From NCBI GenBank assembly GCA_002286855.1, contig NRSV01000002.1, positions 554,152 through 618,151 on the forward strand: DNA of 64,000 bases. Direction: 5' to 3'. The translations under genes and the position numbers were made by a program. Position 1 is the stretch's first letter; each line of letters starts with the position of its first letter. Of this stretch, positions 21,501 through 33,267 are shown one piece after another. The DNA is from Bipolaris cookei (taxonomy: Eukaryota > Ascomycota > Dothideomycetes > Pleosporales > Pleosporaceae). The notes under the pieces were generated by a model that was given only the letters and a program-made list of their open reading frames with translations, made no database searches and had not been told where the DNA came from.

Positions 21501-22340
21501 CATTGTGCAATGTTTGGCTCTGACTCGCAGGCGCGCAAATCATACGTAGCAGGCCAGGTGGGCGGAAGGCGCAGCACCGACTGCCGACAGAGGCACACTA
21601 GAGTAGAGTAGGATAATTTGAAGCTCCAACGTTTGAACTGTGCCCTTTCGGACATTCAGTTGTTGGGACCTGTGTCCGGCCTGCGCTCCGCAATTACACG
21701 GTCCGGCATCGCTTAGTCAAGGCGGGCGGTTGCAACGACTGTTCCCTATCAATTGACCTAGGCTGCCCGCGGTGCGCGTTCGAATATCTCCGGCAGCTTT
21801 CAGTGGCCGCTGGATTCAGCCGTGTTATCCCCATCGGGAGAGCAGCCGATGCCTCAGGAAGCGACGCTGGCGAGGAAAAAGTAGGCGCCCGCTAAATTTG
21901 GAGCGCGACACCCTTGCGCGCCAGGACGGCCGTGAGAGGGCGGACGAAGGAAGAGAGTGGGGAAGGGTGGTGGACAGAGAGGGCCAGGCCGGGTCCTGGA
22001 TGGCAGTGGGTGGGCGTGAGGAGGGGGCCGGCCAGCGCAGTGGCAGAACCAAGGGATCTGCTGGTGTACATGGGATCTGTCGTGGCCGCCGTGGATGCCA
22101 TTGTGTGGTAGAGAGTGCTACGCTCGCTTGCGTGCATAATCGTCGCGGTATGGGCGGGCAGGCCTGTCCCTGTCAGCAGCCCTCTCCACCCCAGCGCCCG
22201 TGTCAACCGCACCGTCGGCGGATCAGCCCAGTCAGCAAGCAAGCTCCATGGCCGCGTCTGTGCGTGTCGAGCGAAACGGCCTGCCTCTGACGGGATTGCT
22301 GCTGCTGGCGGGCCCCAGCCTGGTGCGCAAGCCGGGCCTG

Positions 22341-22385
22341 CCCCATGCCTGCCCATGCCCATGCCCATGCCCATGCCATGCCATG
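22341..22385 (+). repeat. (CATGCC/CCATGC)n simple repeat
   Basis: Tandem hexamers of the type CCCATG run for about 45 nt in the stuA upstream region. Confidence 0.8.
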
Positions 22386-22485
22386 GTGCCCTCGCGCTGT
22401 CCCCACCAAGCCCGATGTGAATTTAGATTGTGTGCTCGCAGCGGCTCGTGTGTGGTGGGTGGTGGGTGGTGTGTCTGTGTGTAGT

Positions 22486-22506
22486 AGCAGCAGCAGCAGC
22501 AGCAGT
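22486..22506 (+). repeat. (CAG)7 microsatellite
   Basis: Seven CAG units in the stuA upstream region, in a GC-rich context and outside any supported coding frame. Confidence 0.85.
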
Positions 22507-23561
22507 AGGTATGTGTGCTGCTGCGATTGCTGCCACTGCTGTTGCTGTCGCTGCTGGCTGCTAATTGCTGCGCCGAGTCCCGCCCCCAGGCCATCTCCAC
22601 CTCCCGTCATCTCTAGCCACTGTATGTACATACTGTCCTGCTGCTCTGCCCTATCCTGCTTGTCCTGTCCCGTACCGCCCTCCGCCTGCATCTCTTGCCC
22701 ACGCACCCGTCTTCCCCCCTTCTGCATCACCAGCTGCTGGAGCCGCCGGCGCTGCAAATTCGCTCCGGCCCGTCGACGCAGCTACAGCGACAGCCTGCTT
22801 CGCCGGAACAACTTGTCAGCGACGCCCGTCGTGCACTGATCCCATCCAAAGCATTGGACGCGCCGTCTCCAGAGAAAGCGGCCACTTTGCATCAGACTGC
22901 ACTGCGGGGCGTGCGCTGCTCGCCTGTCCACCTCTGCCTCTTAGCTGCGGCCTGCCTGCTGTCGAGCGCTGCAGAGAATCCTGCAGCATTACCGACGAGA
23001 ACGACTTCCTTCTCCACACCCACCACCGTCCTCCTACCCTCGCCATTGTCTCGCAGTCTTCGCGTTTGCTCGTTGAAGAAGTGGTGAGTACACGCCTTTT
23101 GCACTCTGGCTCGCTCCCACGTTGCTGCTCTGCCCCCCTCCCCCCCCACCCAAGACTCTTGCTAGCCGGACTCGCCACCTGCGTTTCCCGTGCACTCGCC
23201 TATCGGTCGCCTTGTCTGGTTGGGCCAGCACTAGCTAGCATCAAAGGGCACATCCCAACCACCTCCGCCTCAATACCTCCGCCTCCCCACCGCAGTCTGC
23301 GAAGAAGCCTTTCGCTCGCTCTGGCTGTTCCACCTCCCCTCTTCCCATAGACTGTCGTTTTGCCGCCTGTACAGAGCTCTCTTGCTCTTCTGCCCTTGAG
23401 TGTCGGCCAGTCCACCAGTGCTGACGCGTGTGTGCGCGCAGTAGTCTTTTCCTACGCTTGCAGCCGCTATCGCTATCGATACAGCTCGACCCGCATTAAC
23501 GAAGCGCGACGACGTTACGACTGTTTACGACAACACTGCACTCTCTTCAACCCCGCAGCAC

Positions 23562-23639
23562 ATGTTCGTGGCTTTTGCAGACATCTTCAGCTATTCTTCC
23601 AGGCCGGCATTTGTCAATTCGTCCCTTTGCGTGTTTTGA
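23562..23639 (+). promoter_or_regulatory. upstream ORF in the probable stuA leader (25 residues)
   Basis: ATG 23562 (context CAGCACATGT) opens a 25-codon frame ending TGA at 23637. It lies about 1 kb before the stuA ATG. Whether it is within the transcript depends on the unknown start site. Confidence 0.35.
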
Positions 23640-23890
23640 ACCGAGCGCCAAAAGCATTGTCGACTACCCAGCACTTCCCTGCTTTACGACTGCAACGACG
23701 TAACGACTAGCTTTTCAAGATCCCAGCATTGTTTGCAGCGTTCACTTGATCCAGCAGCTTCTCGCGCGCATAGCCTTTTCCCGTCACGTCTGTTCGCAGC
23801 CGACTCATCCTGGTCAGTATCTTCACTCACCCTCACCCTCCTCCACGACCGTCACGACCGCAAACCTCCTCCTACCGACCTCCCGCTACC

Positions 23891-23935
23891 ATGCTTCTCC
23901 ACACTGCAACCGTCAAATTTCTCCCCGTCCAGTAG
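23891..23935 (+). promoter_or_regulatory. upstream ORF in the probable stuA leader (14 residues)
   Basis: ATG 23891 in a strong context (GCTACCATGC) opens a 14-codon frame ending TAG at 23933. It is the last ATG before the stuA start at 24637: the 700 nt between contain none. A. nidulans stuA has a translationally active mini-ORF in its leader, so a similar control is plausible. Confidence 0.45.
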
Positions 23936-24636
23936 AGGCTTTGGCTTGTTTGTAGCCTTGTCTACCCGTGTCTCGTTGGTTCCCCACTGCAGTCAACCGA
24001 TCAACCTCGCCATTCAAAGCAAACAACTAACTTGCGGTGTAGATTATTCGCTTCGTCAACCCTCTCGCCGTGTCAAGCCTCTCGCCGCATCTCACAACAC
24101 CTCGCGGGCAATCACCACATTAAACACGTGCTTAACTTCTCAGCAATAGACTCGGCTCTCTGGACAACTGACTCGAGAATCTTTGCGCAAAATCCCTCAA
24201 CCCTGGACACCAACAAAGCCTCACTCGAGAACACGTCAATACCGTAAAGCTGGAGCTCCCATCGATCTCGTCGGTCCACGCTCGCGGCCCTGCTGACACT
24301 TGGTACCCATCCCATTACGCAACTAAACCTGCCATCTCGAGCGAACGTCTTCCAGCTCTGCCTCAAATCCAGTCACATCCAAGCTCGTCGTCAAACTACT
24401 CATCGCCTCGTGGTGATTCCATTAGCTCTGGTTCGGTGAGCGGTGGAAGTGCTAGTTCCAATACGTCGTACGCTGCGTCAGTCAACGGCCAGACTACAGG
24501 CTTCAAGACCCCCTCCCCCAAACATACTCCCCAGTCTCTGAGACGAGATTCTCAATCTTTAAACACGCAGTCCGTCCAGAGCTCTCCGTTTGGCACCCAG
24601 GAGGGATACAGCTTTGCTCCCAGCGGCTACAACAGC

Positions 24637-26723
24637 ATGAACCAGATGCAATCGTATGCTGACGTGCATCAATCCCACATGGCCACTGCTGCACACGCTC
24701 CAGCTTCGGCCCCTCCACCGGGGCTGTCGCACTACTCATACCCCCCACAACCCTCAATGATGCAATCTCAACATCAATACAGCCAAGGTCCACCTGGATA
24801 TCCGCCATATGGCTACCCTGGTGGCGTACCTTCGCAAATCCCAGCTTCTTCATCTATGAACCAAGCTATGGTACCCTCAACACTTCAACTACCAGGTTAG
24901 TTTCCCCTCTCTCTCTCTTCATGGCATAGATACGAGACTAACATGTTCAGCCATGTCGTCTGGTGCACCTGCTTCATCGCTACCAGGCTCTCAGAGCTAC
25001 CAGACACAGACATTTGACCACACTGGTCAGGTTGCTCCTCCAGGAATGAAGCCTCGTGTGACTGCCACCCTCTGGGAAGACGAAGGCAGTCTTTGCTTCC
25101 AAGTGGAGGCCAAGGGCGTTTGCGTTGCGCGCCGCGAGGGTGAGTAGAAATTTCTCTTGTAGAAATTAACTCAACTGACGTTGTAGACAATCACATGATC
25201 AATGGAACTAAGCTTCTCAACGTCGCCGGCATGACGCGAGGTCGACGAGATGGCATCCTCAAGAGTGAGAAGACACGACACGTTGTCAAGATTGGTCCCA
25301 TGCACCTCAAGGGTGTCTGGTTAGTCTTCTCCTTGTTTGTTGATCTTACATAAGCTTATAGTGTCTTAGGATTCCCTTTGAGCGAGCCCTCGAGTTTGCC
25401 AATAAGGAGAAGATTACTGAGCAGCTGTACCCTCTGTTCGTTCATGACATTGGTGCACTGCTCTATCATCCGTCTAATCAGACGAGGTCAAGTGTAGGGA
25501 GCGCTGCCATGGCTGCTGTAGACCGCAACCGAAGACCTGACCCTATGCAGACTCATCAACGATACCTCTCCGGACCAGCTGCGTCGCAGCCTCCATCGCT
25601 CCATCACCATCATTCGATGAGCAACCCCATTGGCGCTGCTATTTCTCAGCCTCCGCACGCCATTCAGCCCCACCCATCATCCGGTCGTCCAGGAATTGAC
25701 CGGGCCCACACTTTCCCTACTCCTCCTACCAGCGCTTCGAGCATCATGGGCATGGGCAACCAGGGAAGCTCTTATGAATGGAACGGTAACAATGTTCAAA
25801 ACCCTCAGGGCGGACAGCCACTATCTATCGACACGGGACTCAGCAACGCTCGCTCTGTACCTACAACACCTGCAAGCACCCCTCCAGGAGCTGTCCAACA
25901 AGGCATGCCCTATGCATCTGGCCAAAGCTTTGATGGTTCCCGGCCCATGTACTCTGGTCCTCCTTCCCAGCCTGGCCAGTACACACAGGGACAACCAATG
26001 ATGGGTTACCGCCAGGACGGCTCCTACCCAAAGACGGAGATGGCACCCCCATCTCGTATCAATGATGTACCTGACGAGGGTGAGGTCAAGCAACCCGACG
26101 GCATGATTCCCCAGGGCCACGAGCAGGTTGCCCCGCCGCCGCAAGGTACCGAAGGCGAGCATGATCACGGCAACGAGTACACACACTCGAATGCTTCCTA
26201 CAATGGCAACCGGGGCCCGTATGGATACACGCCCAATGGTCCACCGGGAGCCATGCATCCTGATCACCCTCACCTCTCCCCCGAGATGACTGGCTCTCCT
26301 CACCAAAACGGCTCTGGACGTGCCACACCTCGTTCAGCTGCTACTGGCCAGCCGCAGTGGAGCTCAGGTTATCCCACTCCACAACGTCAAGCACCACCTT
26401 CCAGCAACCTTTACAACGTAATGAGCGATCCGCGTGGTGCCTCGAATGGCAATGCCGCCCATGATGCCTATCAAGGCCCTGGCGCTGTATCTCAGTACGC
26501 CACTCAAGGTTATCATCCCACCAATGGTGTAAATTCGGGCAAACGTGGTCGTGATGACGAGGAAGAAGATCCCTACCGCCCTGATAGCGTTCAGGGAGAC
26601 GACATGAGTGGTCTCAAGCGTCGTAAGACTCTGGAAGGTGGCGCCGTTGGCGGACCTTATGCCGATCCTACACCTGGGCTACAGCGCGCGCACACGATGA
26701 CAGCCCAGCGCGGCAGGCGGTAA
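24637..26723 (+). CDS. stuA: StuA APSES-domain transcription factor
   Basis: Four exons (24637-24895, 24951-25139, 25187-25319, 25370-26723) give 644 residues. The start [11 protein letters not shown] matches the usual StuA opening (MNQ..Y.DVH). The APSES DNA-binding domain spans about residues 115-230: [60 protein letters not shown] and [20 protein letters not shown]. The remainder is a low-complexity Pro/Gln/Ser/Gly tail, with basic nuclear-localisation-like patches KRGRDDEEE and GLKRRKTL near the C-terminus. StuA controls conidiophore patterning, sporulation and, in plant pathogens, effectors and virulence. The frame is also open upstream to about 24171 with no ATG, so an extended form is possible. 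Introns are 47-55 nt, GT-AG. Confidence 0.93.
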
Positions 26724-28374
26724 TGAAAGACTTTGCGCATTGTACGGGTGGTCAGTTGCAGTTTAATGGCTTAGAAGGTGGATTGGCTTCGATATACAGC
26801 GATTTTCTGGCATCAAGCGAGCGGTCTCTTTCAGCAGCATCACAACATCCCACCACGACAATCTCGCCAGGCGTCTCTTCAACCAGCACGGATAGGGTTG
26901 AGATTGCGTGCAAAACTCCAACCTCGCTCTCTTGAATTTCCTTGTGTCTACATTTCCTTGGAGATCTCTTTTTTCTGTTTTTTTTTCTTTTTTCACATTT
27001 TCTGCACCTCTCGGCATTCACGACTTTAACGACCATTTGCTTCGTGGAACCCAAAGTTCCAAAACACACTATGTCTTGGGGCTCGAGCGAACCTCAAGAT
27101 ATACGACTTTTGCATGGGGCGTGAGCACGTGCAAGTCTTGTACATTCTACAGTCGCCTGGATTTTGTTTCTTTTGCAAGCTGGGAGTTCATGGGGATGTT
27201 GAGGAGGACCACGGCATTGCCACGTCAGTCGAGTCCCCACTTGGACCTGGGCCCATTTCCGCGAGAATTAATATTGAAAAGACATACGTGGTGGTGGGAA
27301 CGGAGGGACGACGTGGGCAAAGCACCCTCATGGCTTTCTTTCAGCTTCAAAGACCAACGGCACGCCGTGCTGGACGAAAATGCGGGCGCAGACGAATTTG
27401 ATGGATGTTTACGCAATGATGATATTTGCTTTGGCGGGCATCACGTTCAGAAGGGAAATTTCCAAGCCTTATTTATTTGTGGCTAGGTGGTCTGGTGGAG
27501 CTGCCATGAGCATATGGGGGTAGCCGTGGGACCATGTTGATTGTTTTTTTTCTGGCGGATGGGATGCACGGCTTTGGTGATTATTTTGTTCAATGAGCCG
27601 GCGACCGGGACTTTTATGACGTTAATGAGGGAATTAAAAGCTCGTTCTACATTAATGCGTTGTGTTGATGGCAGTGTTTATGTGTCAGTGAAGTCTTGTG
27701 TGTGTTGTGCTGTCTGTGCGCTCTTGGGCTGCACTGGTCGATGGGCAACGAGGTACGTAGATTTGGGCTTGCCTGTGTAACACTGGCTTGTCTGGAGCAG
27801 GGCGTGCAGCCTCGCCGGCTGCAGTGTTGAGACGGCCAACGGTGCGACCCGAAGCATTGCTCTAGCGGGTGGTGATGGTGAGGTGGCAATGGACACCGCC
27901 TCATGGGCGTGGGACTGGCGGCCCATGAAGCGGCCCAGCATGGAAGCCCAAAGGCTGGCCGGTGAGGCGACGGCAGAGCAGCCGGCTCGCATCCTATCGC
28001 TCTGGATGTGAGGCGTAAGCGTAGACATACGTAGCAGGCACCACGAGCAGCAATCTCAGCATGGGCATCGCCAGCACCAGTAAGTCACACCAAGTCACAC
28101 CAAGTCACAGTACCAGCGACGGCAACCTAATGCAGGGCTGCACATGTGACGTGCATACGTAAGCCGGCAGCGCAATATCAGGCTGTGAGGCATTGCCCCT
28201 CGAACGACGGGCCTTGGCAAGCCGCCCCACGTCGTCATCGGGTAAGCAAAACAAGAGGTACGAACTGGTCAAACGCGCAACGAGGCGGAGCCAGGCACTC
28301 AATTTACCGTCTAGTATATCCCTTTCCTCCGCACCCTTCTCTCCCGCCGACCTCTTCCTCTGCACTTTGCCAAC
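26724..28374. other. intergenic between stuA and fimbrin, no gene seen
   Basis: The stuA 3' region (T-rich near 26960-27000) and the fimbrin promoter. A short direct repeat AAGTCACACC occurs in tandem about three times at 28080-28110. Overlapping open frames here show no family features. Confidence 0.5.
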
Positions 28375-30504
28375 ATGAACATCATCAAGCTGCAAAAGTA
28401 CGTCGCACACCCCCTCGTTTCCATGCCTGTCCGCCGCCTTCCACCCGTGCTAACATGCCATTGCAAACAGGAAGTATCCCCAGTTCGACCAGGGCGAGAT
28501 CTTCGGCCTGCAAGACGCTTTCCGCAAGCTCGATGTCGACGACAATGGCTACCTTGACGAGTCAACAGTCATCAAGGCCGCCCAGCAGTCGGAACACCAG
28601 CCTTACGACGTTGTACGACAAGCCCTGAAAGAGGTCGAGCTCGACTCTTCAAGGAGAGTAGAGCTCGACGACTACGTAGATGTATGCACTGCACCAGACT
28701 GCAAAGCCATGTTGGCCCTAACCCTCCCAGCTCATCTCCAAACTGCGAGTCTCGTCTCCAGCCCAACAGCGCATGTCCACCGGCCCAACCCGCCCACGAG
28801 CCGGCACTGCTACAAGTGTCAACTCACCCTCCAACCCAGGCCACGCCTCCAAAGGTAGCTTGGGTGGTGGCAGGATCCAGGTTCAGGGCTCTTCTGCCAA
28901 TGTCACCCACACCATTAACGAGGATGAGCGAACCGAGTTTACGCGCCATATCAATGCCGTCCTTGCAGGCGACCCAGATATTGGTGACCGCCTGCCCTTC
29001 CCGACCGACACTTTTGAGATGTTCGATGCTTGTAAAGATGGTCTAGTCCTGTCCAAACTCATCAACGACAGTGTACCAGACACCATTGATGAGCGTGTGC
29101 TGAACAAGCCTGGCAAGAAGATCAAGGCGCTGAACAACTTTCACTTCAGTGAGAACAACAACATTGTCATTGAGTCAGCCAAGGGTATTGGTTGCTCGGT
29201 TGTCAATATTGGTAGTGGAGATATCATCGAAGTGCGAGAGCACTTGATTTTGGGTCTCATCTGGCAGATTATCAGGAGAGGTCTGTTGGGAAAGATTGAT
29301 ATCAAGCTACATCCAGAGCTGTACAGGCTGTTGGAGGATGACGAGACCCTAGAGCAGTTCCTGCGCCTACCTCCGGAGCAAATTCTGCTGAGGTGGTTCA
29401 ACTACCACCTGAAGAACGCCAAGTGGCACAGGACGTAAGGCCGGACTAGACTTTGTTTGAATGACGATGATGGCTGATATTTGCAGTGTTACCAACTTCT
29501 CGACTGACGTCAAGGATGGCGAGAACTACACCGTCCTCCTCAACCAGCTAGCGCCCGAGATTTGCTCTCGCTCTCCACTTCAGCAGACTGACCTTCTCCA
29601 ACGTGCTGAGATGGTCCTGCAGAACGCTGATGCCCTCGACTGCCGCAAGTTCCTTACCCCGAAATCGCTTGTAGCCGGAAACCCCAAGCTCAACCTGGCC
29701 TTCGTCGCCAATTTATTCAACACACACCCTTGCCTCGACCCCATCACAGAGGAGGAAAAGGCTGAGATTGACGACTTCGATGCAACAGGAGAGCGTGAGG
29801 CTCGTGTCTTCACTCTTTGGCTGAACTCTCTCGACGTAAAGCCGGTTGTACAGTCTTTCTACGAGGACCTCAAAGATGGTACCGTCATTCTTCAAGCATA
29901 CGACAAGGTCATTCCGAACAGCGTGAACTGGCGACACGTCAACAAGCCGCGTGAAGGTCAAGAATTAATGCGCTTCAAGGCTCTCGAGAACACAAATTAC
30001 GCTGTCGAGCTTGGCAAGCAAAACCAGTTCTCGTTGCCTGGTATTCAGGGTGCTGATATTACTGACGGCCAGCGCACACTTACTCTGGGTCTCGTATGGC
30101 AGCTTATGCGCAAGGACATTGTCTCCACCCTCAACGATCTTGCCCAGCAGCTCGGCAAGCGTGAAATTGCTGATGCAGACATGATCAAGTGGGCCAACGA
30201 CATGGCAAGGAGGGGCGGCAAGAACAGCCAGATCCGCTCTTTCAAGGACTCCTCTCTCAGCAACGCCATCTTCCTTCTCGACGTTCTGGCCGGCATGAAG
30301 CCTGCATACGTTGACTACGACCTCGTTGCCCCCGGTCGCAACGATGACGAATGCTACCAGAATGCTAAGCTGGCCATTAGTATTGCACGAAAGATGGGCG
30401 CTACCATTTGGCTTGTACCAGACGATATTGTCGCCGTACAGAGCAGGCTTATCACCAGTTTTATTGGTAGTCTGATGGCCACGGCTGAAAAGGGCGGGCA
30501 GTAA
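28375..30504 (+). CDS. SAC6: fimbrin (plastin), actin-bundling protein
   Basis: Four exons (28375-28397, 28471-28681, 28731-29434, 29487-30504) encode 651 residues, close to yeast Sac6. An N-terminal EF-hand region (about 15-75) contains the loop DVDDNGYLDEST. Its position 12 is Thr where Glu is usual, so calcium binding may be weak. A Ser/Thr-rich linker follows, then four calponin-homology domains in two actin-binding units, recognisable by KDGLVLSKLINDSVPDTIDE, GLIWQIIRRGL, GLVWQLMRKDI and ARKMGATIWLVPDDIVAV. Fimbrin crosslinks actin at endocytic patches, rings and hyphal tips. Start ATG 28375 is set by a 23-nt first exon whose splice restores the conserved KKYPQF segment. Confidence 0.95.
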
Positions 30505-32442
30505 GCGGGTTGTGTTTTTCCAATGATGTCGTATATTTTTCTTTTGTACTCCTACGGAACGTGTAGACGATGTTATGCCTATTTTCTGAGGGAGGAACGT
30601 GTAAGCGTTACGAAAAAAAACAAGCGTCCATTCCTTCAGGGGCTTTTTTTGGCTGTTATCAATGGAGGAAAATAATTAGCAAACTGTTTATTTTTGGTAC
30701 ATTGATGGCTATGCCTTATGTGAAGTGTGGTTTGAGTTGACGAAATTGAAGCATGTAATGTACTAGGTGTGAGCTGATGCTACTTTTCCTGTATCGTTTA
30801 CTCAATTCAACCAGATAGGTCGGAAAATAGGAACATGGATGGTATTCTTCTGTCATATCTCATGAAAAACAAGGCCAGTTGAGACTAGACGAAGCAGATA
30901 ACGAAGCGAGCATCAAGTGAGAAACCGAACACAGATAGTATCTTGATTCGCAACGAAAAAAAAACGCACAAAGGATAGTTGGCTTACGACGAATGTATTT
31001 CTCACACCAACATCTCTCCTAATAGCCAAATGTGTCACCTCACTATATATCCTCCAATCCACCTATCCTTCCTTTGAAACCACGAAAGTCGCCTCTACTA
31101 CACCCTCTACCTCCACTCATACCATATCCCCCCCCCAAAGCACAACCAGCACAAATGCCACCTCTTCTTCCTACCCTCGCCTCACCTCACCTCACAATTA
31201 CTCTCCCCGCTCTACCTCTCAGAATTCCATATGATATTCTAACCCCATCTCTTAGCACGCCTGTTGTATCTTCAATCCAAAGCCATGCAACATAGCAAGA
31301 TGGAAAAAATAGATAAATGTTTACCCTCCTTCACGCACAACCATCATATCTCTTTCTGCACAATCTAGGCAGTATTGATAAAAGAAAAGATGAGGTTGGC
31401 GTCAAGTCCTACATGCCTCTAAGTTGCCTTTGCCCCCACCCTCCTTCCCCTCCTCCAAATTTTTTTTCTAAGACAAATAGAAAATTAGGAAGTATATAAG
31501 CAGTGTCTTGAGTAAACCAAGGCAGAGATAGAGAGAGAGAGAGAGAGAGAAAGAAAGAGAAAATATACAAGTCAATGTGGTGATTACACAAGAGAAAAAA
31601 ATAGTGGTAAGTAATGAGGGAGAAGGGGGGGGGGGAAGGAGGGGTTAATTAATAGAGTCAGGCATTTGGTCAACCAGGAGAGAGAGAGAGAGAGAAAGCG
31701 TGGAGTGGAACTTATATGTGTGGATGAGGAGATGAGTCCGACCGAGTCAGTACACACAAATCGTTCTCTTATCCCAAGGATGACAAAGTGAGTGAGTGAG
31801 TGAGTGAGTGAGAGGTTATTTCGGCCAAGTCCATGCAAGGGGGGAGTCAAAGAACAAAGGCATACCTTCCACATACATTACTGTACATGATCCCATGTTC
31901 ATAACAAGGTTTTGTACATAGGCGAGGTGTTGCCCTATGCACGACAGCGGGTACGTTTGTCCAGCTGTACAAAACTGGTGGAGAAACGTGGGGTAGCCGA
32001 CGGGCGCTTGCAGGAAGCTATGGCCATAACCAGGGACATCATCAACAATAACAAACACAAACATGGGGAAGAACATCAAAGATACACGGTCAAGTCACAA
32101 GGCAAGAGTGGCAAAAAGTTGTAAAGGAGACGCAATTCATTAACTATCCACACACGTAGCACCGATAAATTCATCACCCAACCAAGTAGGTATGCACTTG
32201 CACCATGACCAACTGAAGCGCCGAGACAACGACAGATGATCAAAGACAAGCCCAATGCTACCCAGTTAAGCAAGCATGCAAAAGTTATGAACACATTTAT
32301 AAGACATAGTGGTCATGATGATACAAACGCCCAAGAAGGATTGATTAGAGAACGTTTGGATAAGACCTGACTAGTGTTAGACGACATGAAGGTAGAAGGA
32401 AGCATTGATGCAAGTTGAAGACATACCGTTGAGTGAAAACAT
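30505..32442. other. intergenic between convergent fimbrin and hex1, repeat-rich
   Basis: No supported gene. It holds (GA)n runs at 31527-31560 and 31680-31697, a poly-G run near 31626-31634 and a (GTGA)n tract at 31789-31812. The two genes converge here, so this is 3' non-coding DNA. Confidence 0.5.
31789..31812 (+). repeat. (GTGA)n microsatellite
   Basis: Tandem GTGA/GAGT units for about 24 nt between fimbrin and hex1, near two separate (GA)n tracts. Confidence 0.75.
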
Positions 32443-33267
32443 CTACAGTCTGGAGCCGTGGACAACCTTGTAGTCGACAGCCATCTCCATACCATCGTCG
32501 TTGATGACGAGGATGCGGACGCTGCCACGGCCGTTGTCAAAGGCCTCTGTCAAGCGGGAAAGGAGACCAGACTGGTCAAGGACGGGAAGACCCTGCTTGA
32601 CATCACCACCCTCGGTCATGGCGACGACGCGACCGTCCTCGCGGATGTCGAGAACACGGTACTGCTTGAAGACAGGACCAAGCATGTTCTGGACAACGAC
32701 AGAGGGAGCAGGGTTGGAGATGAAGCTGGACTCCTCATGGAGCTGCTTGGTGAAGAGGTCAACACCGAGGTAGCGGTGCTGGCCAGTCTGGGAGGAGGTG
32801 GTGATGCGGATGACCTGGCAAGGGCGGCCCTGAAGGATCAGGAGATCGCCAATGCGGATGTGGTGGCAGGGGATGGTGATGGTGCTTGCGGTAGACATCT
32901 TGCGGACTGAGCGAGCAGGAACTGGGACAGTTGCAATAGACTTGGGGGCGGGAGCAGGTGCGACAGAGACGGACTTGGGGGCTGGGGGTGGGACTGAAGA
33001 GTGGATGCGAACGACACGCTCAACAGGAGTTCCGGAGTGGATGGGGTGGGCAGGGGCAACAGTAGGAGCAGTGGTGGTGAACTTCTCCTTGACGATTACC
33101 TCCTCGCGTTGGTCGTCGTACTTGGCTCCGGCAAAAGAGTGCTCGTGAGAGTGGTGGTGGCGGTGAGGGTGGATGGGGTGCTGAACGCGGTCGACTACCT
33201 TGTGTGCGGCGTTGGAGATTCCTTGACGAAACGAATGGTACTTGCCCTCGTTGTCGTAATATCCCAT
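32443..33267 (-). CDS. hex1: HEX1 Woronin body major protein
   Basis: From the only in-frame ATG (33267), MGYYDNEGKYHSFRQ matches the MGYYDDD start of Neurospora HEX-1. It runs 274 residues to the stop at 32443. A His-rich segment (HPHRHHHSHEHSF) and a Pro/Ala/Val linker precede the eIF5A-like crystalline core: ITIPCHHIRIGDLLILQGRP, RYLGVDLFTKQLHEESSFIS, SVVVQNMLGPVFKQYRVLD and MAVDYKVVHGSRL. The C-terminal SRL is a type-1 peroxisome import signal. HEX1 self-assembles into the Woronin body crystal that plugs damaged septa. The frame upstream stays open for 336 more codons across an intron (33590-33797) with no ATG; see the neighbouring entry. Long and short HEX1 isoforms through alternative splicing are known in other fungi. 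Confidence 0.94.
   Translation of the reverse strand: MGYYDNEGKYHSFRQGISNAAHKVVDRVQHPIHPHRHHHSHEHSFAGAKYDDQREEVIVKEKFTTTAPTVAPAHPIHSGTPVERVVRIHSSVPPPAPKSVSVAPAPAPKSIATVPVPARSVRKMSTASTITIPCHHIRIGDLLILQGRPCQVIRITTSSQTGQHRYLGVDLFTKQLHEESSFISNPAPSVVVQNMLGPVFKQYRVLDIREDGRVVAMTEGGDVKQGLPVLDQSGLLSRLTEAFDNGRGSVRILVINDDGMEMAVDYKVVHGSRL

Larger units (their letters stand above)
15585..24636. other. long gene-free region ahead of stuA, including its leader
   Basis: About 9 kb in which no open frame has splice or family support. It shifts from moderate GC (15.6-18 kb) to GC-rich (18.2-23.8 kb) with several simple repeats. The last kilobase is strongly pyrimidine-rich and carries short upstream ORFs, so it is probably the stuA 5' leader. 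Large complex promoters are known for stuA in Aspergillus; the full extent of the promoter here is inference. Confidence 0.5.

Noticed and set aside
18512..21503. Many overlapping 80-180 codon frames on both strands
   Set aside because: GC-rich DNA yields such frames by chance. None has splice sites that join them or a known motif.
22203..22757. Gln-rich frame of 184 codons
   Set aside because: Caused by the CAG and CCATGC simple repeats; no conserved residues.
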